Below are positions 1-6,400 of a stretch of DNA of 8,751 nucleotides, in pieces. Made by a program: the position numbers and the translations under genes. The stretch lies in assembly GCA_025450495.1 (NCBI GenBank), contig JANWHI010000162.1, positions 1 to 8,751 on the forward strand, given 5' to 3'. This stretch comes from Candidatus Dormiibacter sp. (lineage in GTDB: Bacteria > Chloroflexota > Dormibacteria > UBA8260). Each line of letters opens with the position of its first letter. Position 1 is the stretch's first letter. The notes under the pieces were generated by a model. The model had not been told where the DNA came from. It saw only the letters and a program-made list of their open reading frames with translations, and ran no database searches.

Positions 1-571
1 CCGGTCCCAGTCCGAAGTAGCGCGCGCTGCTGGGATTCGGGCTGGCGTAGATGTTGGAGTCGCTGTTGGGCTTGCAGGGGATGGTCGGGTGGCCGCTGAG
101 GGCCGCGCCGTCGGGATTGGGCGAGCCTTGGTCGTCGCACAGCTGCATGCCGAACCAGAACGTGATGCGCTGCTGGAATCCAAAGTTACCGCCGCTGCCA
201 TCCTGGCGCGGCAGTGTGGGCGGATCCTTCGGCAGGCGCAGATTGAACGTGACGTTGTTGCCCGATCCAGGGCGGTGTGAGAAGAACTGGACGGAGGGCT
301 CGTCGTGGCCGATGTAGGGAAGGATCGGGGCGCCCTGCGAAACCGCGTGCTGGTAGCCGGCGATCTCGTCCCAGTTCGTCGCCGGGTCACTGCAGGTGAC
401 ACCGTTGGTGCCGCACCAGTGCTGCGGTCCCGCGATCCGCACGGTGGGCACCTTGCCGGCAGCGGCGACCGTTCTCACCGCCTCTCGCGATCCACCGCTC
501 GAGGCCTCACTCGTCCCTGCCAGGGTTGCGAGCGCGGCGAGCGCCAAGACGAAGGTAAGGGTGCGCCTCAT
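1..571 (-). CDS. Secreted protein of unknown function, N-terminal part (runs off the left edge)
   Basis: The reading frame is open from an ATG at 571 down to the window edge: 190 residues with the C-terminus missing. Residues 1-23 form a signal peptide, with MRR followed by a hydrophobic Leu/Ala run and a plausible signal peptidase I cleavage after TSEA. There is no lipobox Cys, so the product is probably exported and released. The mature part is rich in Pro, Gly, Asn and Asp and has four cysteines (53, 60, 145, 166) that could form disulphides. Recognisable stretches are YIGHDEPSVQFFS (86-98), a Gly/Asn-rich NNVTFNLRLP stretch and FWFGMQLCD (138-146). From memory these resemble an uncharacterised secreted family recurrent in soil actinobacteria; no function is known to me. 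The start is supported by a strong Shine-Dalgarno sequence five bases upstream. The gene is divergent from the lipoprotein at 718. That it is a real gene is well supported; its function is unknown. Confidence 0.82.
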   Translation of the reverse strand, partial: MRRTLTFVLALAALATLAGTSEASSGGSREAVRTVAAAGKVPTVRIAGPQHWCGTNGVTCSDPATNWDEIAGYQHAVSQGAPILPYIGHDEPSVQFFSHRPGSGNNVTFNLRLPKDPPTLPRQDGSGGNFGFQQRITFWFGMQLCDDQGSPNPDGAALSGHPTIPCKPNSDSNIYASPNPSSARYFGLGP

Positions 572-576
572 GACCG

Positions 577-586
577 TCCTCCTCCT
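577..586 (-). promoter_or_regulatory. Strong Shine-Dalgarno of the secreted-protein gene
   Basis: On the minus strand this reads AGGAGGAGGA, ending five bases before the ATG at 571. It is an almost ideal ribosome binding site. It fixes the start codon and supports the reading frame of an otherwise unrecognised partial gene. Confidence 0.7.
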
Positions 587-717
587 AACGGGTACCTGAG
601 GCTGACGTTACCCCCGCAACGATCGATTGCACTGTTTGCAGGGTGCTTTTTGCGCGAATGTGTCGGCGCTCACATTAGGAGCAGGAACCGCCTGCGACGC
701 GAGGACGTCCAAACGGC

Positions 718-1155
718 ATGGAGATGCACCGCCTGCCACGAGCAGCCGTTGCCGTGAGTGTGCTCGCAGCGGCGCTGGCCGGCTGCGGTGCACGGCCCAC
801 CGCCGCAGCCCCGACCAGGGCCTACGTCACGGTGGCGGTGCGGATGGTCGTCCATTCCTGCACCGGCGCGAGCCCTCGCCAGGTGCCCATGCGGGCGGCC
901 GTGCTGCTTAACGGTCGCGGCCGGCGTTTACGCGTCACCACCGGGAACGGCGGGGGCGCAAGCGTGCCCCTCACACCCGGCCGGTACGCGGTCGCACCGC
1001 TTCGGCCCGCGCTCCGCCACGCTGTCGTCTCCGCGCGCTTCGACGGCCGCGCCGTTCCGGCGAGCCGCGGCCGCCCCGTCATCGACGTGACGGGCGGCCG
1101 GCACCGGATCCTGCTCCTCGTCGCGCTGCGACCGCTCGAGTGCAATGGGCTCTGA
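718..1155 (+). CDS. Small predicted lipoprotein, unknown function
   Basis: A 145-residue protein. The N-terminus has basic residues (R5, R8), a hydrophobic stretch (9-21) and a clear lipobox LAGC with Cys23, so it should be lipidated and anchored on the outer face of the cytoplasmic membrane. The mature part is short, basic and beta-rich. Residues of the type RLRV-TT-GGG-S-PLTPGRYAV (about 90-113) resemble the strand pattern of prealbumin-like or carboxypeptidase-regulatory-like domains, which is an inference from pattern only. Cys48 and Cys142 bracket the domain and could form a disulphide. The start at 718 is preferred over the in-frame ATG at 724 because GAGGA lies at 701-705, although the 12-base spacing is long. 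Codon third positions are strongly G/C, as expected for a real gene here. It is divergent from the secreted-protein gene at its left. No family is confidently recognised. Confidence 0.72.
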   Translation: MEMHRLPRAAVAVSVLAAALAGCGARPTAAAPTRAYVTVAVRMVVHSCTGASPRQVPMRAAVLLNGRGRRLRVTTGNGGGASVPLTPGRYAVAPLRPALRHAVVSARFDGRAVPASRGRPVIDVTGGRHRILLLVALRPLECNGL

Positions 1156-1156
1156 C

Positions 1157-1198
1157 GGGCGGTGACGGGATCGAACCGCCGACCCCTGCGGGTAAAGC
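1157..1198 (-). pseudogene. Partial tRNA-Val(UAC): 3' part only, possible att-site remnant
   Basis: The 30 bases at 1157-1186 are identical to 2874-2903 of the intact tRNA-Val gene, in the same orientation. After a one-base gap, 1187-1198 match 2905-2916 with a single mismatch. In tRNA terms this covers the acceptor 3' strand, the whole T arm, the variable loop, the 3' side of the anticodon stem and an anticodon loop still containing UAC. Beyond 1199 the similarity essentially ends: there is no recognisable D arm and no matching 5' acceptor strand, so it cannot fold as a functional tRNA. It is either the displaced 3' end of a tRNA used as an integration site or a decayed tRNA copy. A faint D-arm-like GGAGAACA on the minus strand just upstream slightly favours decay, but it is short enough to be chance. 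Confidence 0.72.
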
Positions 1199-1315
1199 GG
1201 ATCGCCCTGTTCTCCGTGGGCAGGCACGGGTGTCAGATCCCGCTATTTCACGCGGTGCGCCGGGCCGGAGCAGGGCACGCGTTAGATGCTGTTGTCCGTC
1301 GCTTGCGCTCGGCGA

Positions 1316-1531
1316 TCAGTCGTGCGTCTCGTACTTGAACGAGATGCTGAGGCGAACGCGGTAACCGGACACCTTGCCGTTCTCAACCGTGACGTCGGTT
1401 CGCGTGACCTCCGCCACCCGAAGATCGCGGATCGTCTTCGCTGCCGTCTCGACGGCGTTTCGCGCGGCCGCTTCCCACGACTCGCTGCTGACGCCGATCA
1501 CTTCCGTGACGCGGTAGACACTATCGGACAT
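1316..1531 (-). CDS. Dodecin family protein (calcium-dodecin type)
   Basis: A 71-residue protein starting MSDSVYRVTEVIG, the usual size of dodecins (about 65-75 residues), small proteins that assemble into hollow dodecamers. It contains the family pattern of a first strand (SVYRVTEVIGVS), one long helix (SWEAAARNAVETAAKTI) and two further strands ending SFKYE. Classical flavin dodecins have an aromatic W-F-E-V segment after the helix whose Trp stacks on the flavin. Here that place reads LRVAEVTR, with no Trp. In this it resembles Mycobacterium tuberculosis Rv0379, described as a calcium dodecin, so flavin storage should not be assumed. An in-frame ATG 18 codons upstream exists but lacks a ribosome binding site and would add a tail foreign to the family. 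The gene lies alone, between the partial tRNA and a pseudogene. Family assignment is firm; ligand is not. Confidence 0.92.
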   Translation of the reverse strand: MSDSVYRVTEVIGVSSESWEAAARNAVETAAKTIRDLRVAEVTRTDVTVENGKVSGYRVRLSISFKYETHD

Positions 1532-1536
1532 CTCGT

Positions 1537-1545
1537 CTCCTCCCC
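1537..1545 (-). promoter_or_regulatory. Shine-Dalgarno that fixes the dodecin start
   Basis: The minus strand reads GGGGAGGAG, ending five bases before the ATG at 1531. It selects this start over the upstream in-frame ATG at 1585. Confidence 0.65.
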
Positions 1546-1696
1546 TGATGGCTGCTTCGATCGACAGATCACTATTGCACGTCATCCCACCCCGACCCGG
1601 ATCAGGACGAGTGCCGTTGCGAGACGCTCGAGCAGCCGCACCGGGTGGGGCTGGCTGCGGTTTGACGGCGGCGGCGCCGTATGGTGCCGGATCCGG

Positions 1697-1921
1697 CTAG
1701 TTTAGGCGGTTCGCCGGGCCGGGCGGGTGTCGCATGCGATAGAGCTCGGTCGTGCCGCTCGTGCCGGGGTAGTGGGAGAAGACGATCGACCGGCCGTCCG
1801 AGGAGTAGGCAGCATCGTTGGTCGACCCGCTTGATGCTCGGGTGAGGAAGCGACCAGAGCTTCCGGCAGTCGTCGCACAAGGCGTAGAGCCGTCCGGCTT
1901 CTGGGGCTGCCAAGCAGCCAT
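1697..1921 (-). pseudogene. Fragment of a PD40/TolB-like beta-propeller protein
   Basis: A 74-codon frame whose second half looks like one blade of a WD40-like (PD40) beta-propeller: the segment DAAYSSDGRSIVFSHYPG followed by TELYRMR matches the usual pattern of Trp/Tyr-S-P/S-DG-x-I-x-F followed by a strand ending in -x-L-Y-x-M. A full protein of this class has several such blades and a signal peptide; here only one blade is seen. I found no continuation in the neighbouring frames, and the N-terminal half of the frame does not look like protein from this family. The most likely reading is a truncated, decayed gene left inside an accessory segment. A chance open frame is possible, but the blade motif is specific enough that I prefer the fragment. 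Confidence 0.42.
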
Positions 1922-2201
1922 CAGCGAACCATATCGACGCGCATCCAGCCGTTCGTGACAGCATGGCGGGCCCGGGGGTAGCGCGGCAGTAACGCCACAC
2001 CGGCGCGAATGGGTCTCGGTGACTGGACCAATCGACTAGGTTCCGTTGCCATGACAGACGACGCTGCTTACCCTCCCGCCCGCGTCGGTGATCCAGGCAC
2101 AGCGGTTAAGAATTCACTAGGCGGACGCTGTACTGTGAGCATCGCATATGTCCCATCAAACCCACGGAAGCTCATATGTGGGAGCGGAGGCTACGGAGTC
2201 G
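1922..2201. other. Non-coding stretch between the propeller fragment and the SnoaL-like gene
   Basis: No convincing gene was found on either strand. Short open frames here are without ribosome binding sites or recognisable motifs. The base composition becomes noticeably less GC-rich towards 2100-2200. The sequence upstream of 2202 should hold the promoter of the SnoaL-like gene. TTAAGA at 2106-2111 and TACTGT at 2131-2136 are weak -35/-10 candidates with a 19-base spacer, too poor to claim. Confidence 0.4.
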
Positions 2202-2630
2202 ATGATGGATAGACAGGATGCGGACGCCGTCGAGCTCCTGGAGCGGTGTCATGACGCGCTCAGACAACACACTGGCGGCAACCCCGGCCCGTACCTTGAC
2301 CTTTGGTCTCAAGCAGAAGACGTGTCCCTCATGGGAGGCGTCGGTGGTCACCAGGTTGGAATCGCAGCCGTGAGCGACCTCCTAACCGCCGCGGCCAAGA
2401 CCCTCAACTACACAACCTGGAACGCAGAAAACCTCGTTACCAGCTTCAGCGACACGCTCGGCTTCACCGTCGAGCTCGAACGGCTCACGAGAGAAATAGG
2501 CGGCGAGACGGAGACAATGTCACTGAGAGCAACGTCCGTTTACCGTCGAGAGGACGGCGCATGGAAGGTCATCCACCGTCACGGAGACAGTCTCATGACC
2601 GTCGAAATCGACCCAGAAGGCAGACGCTGA
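2202..2630 (+). CDS. SnoaL-like / DUF4440-type (NTF2-fold) protein
   Basis: About 142 residues. The layout fits the NTF2-like superfamily: an N-terminal helix (ELLERCHDALRQ), a strand segment DVSLMGGVGGHQVG, a helix (VSDLLTAAAK), then beta strands with ELERLTREIGG and SLRATSVYRREDG, and a final strand WKVIHRHGDSL. The ending R-x-DG-x-W-x-V-x-HRH-x-D is typical of the SnoaL-like/DUF4440 group. Members include polyketide cyclases, isomerases and many proteins of unknown role, so substrate and reaction cannot be named. A start at 2202 or 2205 is preferred (GGAG at 2195-2198, six bases before 2205; GGAGCGGAGG at 2181-2190) over the longer frame from 2148, whose extra 18 residues do not fit the fold. 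GC is about 60% by hand count, well below the kinase gene to its right, which suggests transfer. Confidence 0.82.
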   Translation: MMDRQDADAVELLERCHDALRQHTGGNPGPYLDLWSQAEDVSLMGGVGGHQVGIAAVSDLLTAAAKTLNYTTWNAENLVTSFSDTLGFTVELERLTREIGGETETMSLRATSVYRREDGAWKVIHRHGDSLMTVEIDPEGRR

Positions 2631-2685
2631 GACGACGAGGCTGTAGATCGTCGTGAAGCCGTCAAGCTATCGAGAAGGCAGACGC
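2615..2685. repeat. 13-bp direct repeat and small hairpin after the SnoaL-like gene
   Basis: AGAAGGCAGACGC occurs at 2615-2627, in the last codons of the SnoaL-like gene, and again at 2673-2685. Between the copies, just after the stop codon, ACGACGA (2632-2638) can pair with TCGTCGT (2648-2654) around a nine-base loop. No T-run follows, so it is at best a weak terminator. The repeat could be a small duplication scar. Confidence 0.4.
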
Positions 2686-2872
2686 AACGACTGCGGGGCG
2701 CGCCGCCTAAACGAAGCTTGCCTTTTCGACCCTCCGGGCAACCCAGCCCCGACAGCCTGCCAGGGGCCGGCTCAGCTGCGCCCGTTATCCTCAGTGCTCT
2801 AAGCAGCGCTCATGGGGGAACCACCGCAGCCCTATCGGGCACCGTTGGCCCGTCGGCTGCGAACCCGCGGGA

Positions 2873-2945
2873 TGGGCGGTGACGGGATCGAACCGCCGAC
2901 CCCCTGCGTGTAAAGCAGGTGCTCTCCCAGCTGAGCTAACCGCCC
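2873..2945 (-). tRNA. tRNA-Val (anticodon UAC)
   Basis: The minus strand folds as a complete tRNA: acceptor GGGCGGT pairs with ACCGCCC; D arm GCTC/GAGC with the loop AGCTGGGA; anticodon stem CCTGC/GCAGG with loop TTTACAC, giving anticodon TAC, which reads the valine codon GUA; variable loop GGGTC; T stem GGCGG/CCGTC with loop TTCGATC; discriminator base A at 2873. CCA is not encoded. All stems pair, with one G-U in the T stem, so the gene should be functional. Its 3' part is duplicated at 1157-1198, and the 3' end of this gene could be an integration site. Confidence 0.96.
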
Positions 2946-2994
2946 GAGGCGGTTTGAACCTTACTCCGGAACTTTCGGCGCGCGGGCGGCGTCG

Positions 2995-3357
2995 GTGGGC
3001 TGCACGACCATGGCCGACTGGAACCAGGATCCCCCACGCCATCGGGGCTGGGTGATACTGCGGGTGGTCGACCAGGACGGGCAGTGGGTCGACGACCAGC
3101 CGGCCGGCGGGACATGCAGCCAGAGCTCCATCGACTACGCGCCGACCGCCGCGGGCTATCCGAGATCGCAGCTCGGCCGTGACGCGCGAACCGCGCTGCA
3201 GGCATCCCCCGCCGACATGCTCGAGCGCACCGGATACCCCCGCCAGCAACCGATCGAGTACCGGTTGGTGCGCGACGGCAAGGTGATCGCGCTCGCCAGG
3301 TACGCCTCCAACGGTCGTGGACGCCGGCTGCTGGCAGGCGTCCAGAAGTGTGATTGA
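2995..3357 (+). CDS. Hypothetical protein next to tRNA-Val
   Basis: About 115-120 residues, family not recognised. Codon third positions are strongly G/C and favoured codons dominate, so it is probably a real coding sequence. The start is uncertain: GTG at 2995 or ATG at 3010, neither with a good Shine-Dalgarno. There is no signal peptide or membrane segment. The middle reads W-V-I-L-R-V-V-D-Q-D-G-Q-W followed by a Cys (TCSQSSIDY). The end has a strand pair of the type EYRLVRDGKVIALARYAS and a Cys two residues from the C-terminus. That DG-K-V-I-x-x-x-R-Y pattern before a terminal Cys is seen in small exported actinobacterial proteins, so this may be one that has lost its N-terminal export signal next to the tRNA. 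That last point is speculation. Confidence 0.55.
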   Translation: MGCTTMADWNQDPPRHRGWVILRVVDQDGQWVDDQPAGGTCSQSSIDYAPTAAGYPRSQLGRDARTALQASPADMLERTGYPRQQPIEYRLVRDGKVIALARYASNGRGRRLLAGVQKCD

Positions 3358-3439
3358 GCTAGGCCGGCCGGGTCACGCGCTGCGGTAGCGCGGACGCCCG
3401 CTGCCGCACGTCCGCCTCGCTCTGACAGAATCGGTTGCG

Positions 3440-6400
3440 ATGGACCCATCCCCGCCACCGGCTCCCGCCACCGAGATGGAGCAGCTGTTCGAACGGCTGC
3501 GAAGCGGGCTCGGTGCCGACTGGGTGGCGCTGGAGCCGGACGACATGTCGCTCGGTGCTGGAGACGACCCCCGTCAGCTCCGCTCGTCGGTGCCGCTTGC
3601 CGACGGACGACCGGGCGTGCTGATGGCGCAGCGAGGCAACGACGCACCCGCGTTCAGCGACGCCGAACGCCAGCTGTTCGGCCATCTCGCCGCGCTCACC
3701 GAGACGGTGCTGCGCGTGGCCGGGGAGGCCTCGCAACGCTCGCGGCGCCTGGCCGTGGCACAAGCCGTCGCTGCCCGCGTCGCCGATGCCGTGACCGTGG
3801 TCGAGGTGCTGGGCGCGACCGTCGATGCCGTCTTCGACAACTCCGGCTACTACGCCGTCACGGCCACCCTGCTCGACCATGAGGCCGACGAGCAGCTGAT
3901 CGTGGCCGACCGCACCCGCGCATTGCGAAACCACACCGGGATGCGGCGGCCGCTGGCGGCCGGCCTGGTTGGCGGGGTGGGGCTGACCGGCGTGCAAGAG
4001 CTGCACAGCCAGGCCGGCCGCCATCCCGGGTTCGAGTGGCCGGACGCAGACGCGGTCTACAACTCGCTGCTGCTGACACCGGTGATCGTCGACGGACGCT
4101 GCGACGCCGTGCTCGAGCTGTGCGACACGCGCGCCAACGTGTTCGATGCGCGCGACGCCGAGCTGATGGCATCAGTGGCGGGCCTGCTGGCCAGCGCCCT
4201 CATGCGCGCGGGCGCGCTCGAGGAGTCACGGCACCGCGCCGCCAGGCTTGCAGTCGGTTCTGCCGTGGCGGCCGCATTAACCGACGCGCGGTCGCCGGCA
4301 GAGGCTCTGAAGAGCGCCGCCACCACCGTGTTCGCCAACTCCAGCTACGACCTCGTGGCAGCCACGATCGTGCTGGAGGACACCCAGGAGCAACTGCTGG
4401 TCAGCGACCTCTCGCGCCTCGGCACCGAGCCCGGCCACCAGCGCCGCCCGCTGCACGCGGGAGTGGTGGGAGCCGCCATCCAGTCGCGCGAGCAGATCCT
4501 GCTGGCCGATGCCCAGACCGACCCCAGATTCGACTGGCCGCACCCGCTGCCCCTCAACTCGCTGCTGGTGACCCCGGTGGTGGTCGACGACCGCTGCGTG
4601 GCAGCGCTCGAGATCTGGGACGCCCATCCCGACCGGTTCGACCGGTTCGACGCGGCGCTGATGCAGCATGTCTCCGATCATCTGGCCGCGGCCTGGCGCA
4701 GCATCAACCTTCGCAACGAGTCGGAGCGGCGGGCGCAGCGGCTGGAGCTGACGCTGGAGGTGACCCGCGGCGTGGCCGCCGCCACCAGCCCCGAGGGCGC
4801 GTTGGCCGCGGTGGTCGCCGCGCTGGCGCGCTCGACCGCCTACGAGACGACGGCGGCGGTGCTGGCCGACCGGATCACCGGCGAGCAGATACTGGTGGCC
4901 TCGCACTACCCGGACGGGGAGCTGCCGGCCGGCCTGCGGCGGCCGCTGGGCGACGGCATCACCGGCTCCGCACTCGAGCAGGGCCGCCCGCTGCGGATCG
5001 ACGACGTGACCGAGCGCAGCGAGTGGCGGCCCTGGGCCTGGGAGCCGAACTACCGCTCGGTGCTGCTGATGCCGGTGGTGGTGGATGGGACCTGCGTGGC
5101 CACGCTCGAACTGGGTGATCATCGCCCCAACCGCTTCAGCGACCAGGACATGGTGCTGATGGCGACCGCGGCCGAGCAGGTGGCGGCCTCGCTGCGGCGC
5201 ATCGGCCTCGGGCGGGAGTCGTCACGCCGTGCCGACCGGCTGGCGCTGGCGGCCGAGCTGGCGCGCGGAATCGCCGAGGCGGCAACGGTGGAGCAGGCGC
5301 TCGATCTGGCCGCCCGCACCGTGTTCGAGCGCGTCAACTACACCTCGACGGTGGCGACGTTGGCGCTGCACGAGGCAGGAGAGCAGCTGTTCGTCTCGGA
5401 CTACAACGCGGACGGGTCAAGCCTGGCCGGGGTGCGGCGAGGGCTGATGGAGGGTGTCATCGGCGACGTGATCCTGCACGGCGAGCCGGTGCTGCTGGCG
5501 CGGGCCAGCGAGCACCCCGGCTACTCGTGGCCCAACGACGAGGTGTGGGAGTCGATGGTGGCGGTGCCGGTGATGGACGGCGGCCGCTGCCGGGCGGTGA
5601 TGTCCGTGCACGAGTACGAGCCCGACAGCCTGGACGGCGACGACCTTCGCCTGTTGATGGCAGTGGCCGGGCAGGTGGCGGCATCGCTGCGCGGCGTCGA
5701 GCTGCGGCACCAGTCGGAGCGGCGCGCCCGGCGCCTGGCGCTGACAGCCGAGATCGCGAAGCGCACCGCCTCGGCGGCATCGGAGGACGAGGCCCTGCGG
5801 GCGGCCGCGACCGCCCTGTTCGAGGCCATCGAATACGGTGCGGTGTCGGTCTACCGCTGTCACCACCAGGCCGGCGAGGCGGTGCTGATGGTCAACCTCG
5901 AACGCGCCGGATCGGACTCGCCCGAGATGCGCTGGCCGATCGGCCACGGCATCACCGGCCGCACGATTCGCACCGGCCAGGTGGTGCGCCTGGGCCGGGC
6001 CACCGACGATCCCGACTACGGCTGGGAGGGAGAGGGGGATTATCCATCGCTGGTGCAGGCACCGGTGATGGTGGACGGACGCTGCGAGGCGGTGCTGGAG
6101 CTGGCCGAGGATGTCCCCGACCGCTACACGCAGGACGACGAGGTGCTGATGCGCACCGCCGCGGAGCAGGTGGCGGCGGCCATGCGCGGCGCGCGGCTGC
6201 GTTCGGAGGCACAGGCTAACGTGCGCCGGCTGGAGCTGACCCTGGCCGCGGCCCGTGCGGTGGCCGCGGCGGACAGCCAGGACGCCGTGCTGGAGACGTT
6301 CGTGCGGACAGTGCGCGAGGGCGCCGGGTACGCCACCGTTGAGGCCAGCATCGCGTTGCCGGCCACAGGCGAGCAGCTGGTGGTCGCCTCGGTCATGCCG

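Larger units (their letters stand above)
1157..2945. mobile_element. Possible tRNA-Val-integrated island remnant
   Basis: The segment is bounded on the right by the intact tRNA-Val(UAC) gene and on the left by a directly oriented copy of its 3' part. This is the geometry left by tyrosine-recombinase integration into a tRNA 3' end: the tRNA is read leftwards, the element lies beyond its 3' end, and the displaced 3' fragment marks the far boundary. Inside are a dodecin gene, a broken beta-propeller fragment and a SnoaL-like gene of lower GC. No integrase, excisionase or transposase is visible, so if it was an element it is a decayed one of about 1.7 kb. A local tRNA duplication followed by decay would give a similar picture. 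Confidence 0.35.

Noticed and set aside
616..630. Imperfect inverted repeat GCAA-N7-TTGC around CGATCG in the divergent intergenic region, a possible operator.
   Set aside because: The arms are only four bases, the symmetry is imperfect, no regulator gene is in view, and such matches are expected by chance.
572..717. Candidate -35/-10 promoters (TTGCAG and TTGCGC) between the two divergent genes.
   Set aside because: No -10 box with acceptable similarity lies at 16-18 bases from either one; not supportable.
1286..1705. Plus-strand open frame of 139 codons over the dodecin gene.
   Set aside because: It is the antisense shadow of the dodecin, which has an unmistakable family pattern and a ribosome binding site.
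2864..2871. Palindrome CCCGCGGG just beyond the 3' end of the tRNA, considered as a terminator.
   Set aside because: It is too short to form a loop-bearing stem and has no T-run on the minus strand.
2791..3249. Minus-strand open frame of 152 codons crossing the tRNA.
   Set aside because: It reads straight through the intact tRNA-Val gene and has no family features; the plus-strand frame at 2995 has the better codon bias.
4036..5118. Long Arg/Ala/Gly-rich open frame of 360 codons within the kinase gene.
   Set aside because: It is an alternate-frame shadow of the GC-rich GAF repeats, with low-complexity Arg/Gly/Ala composition and no motifs.
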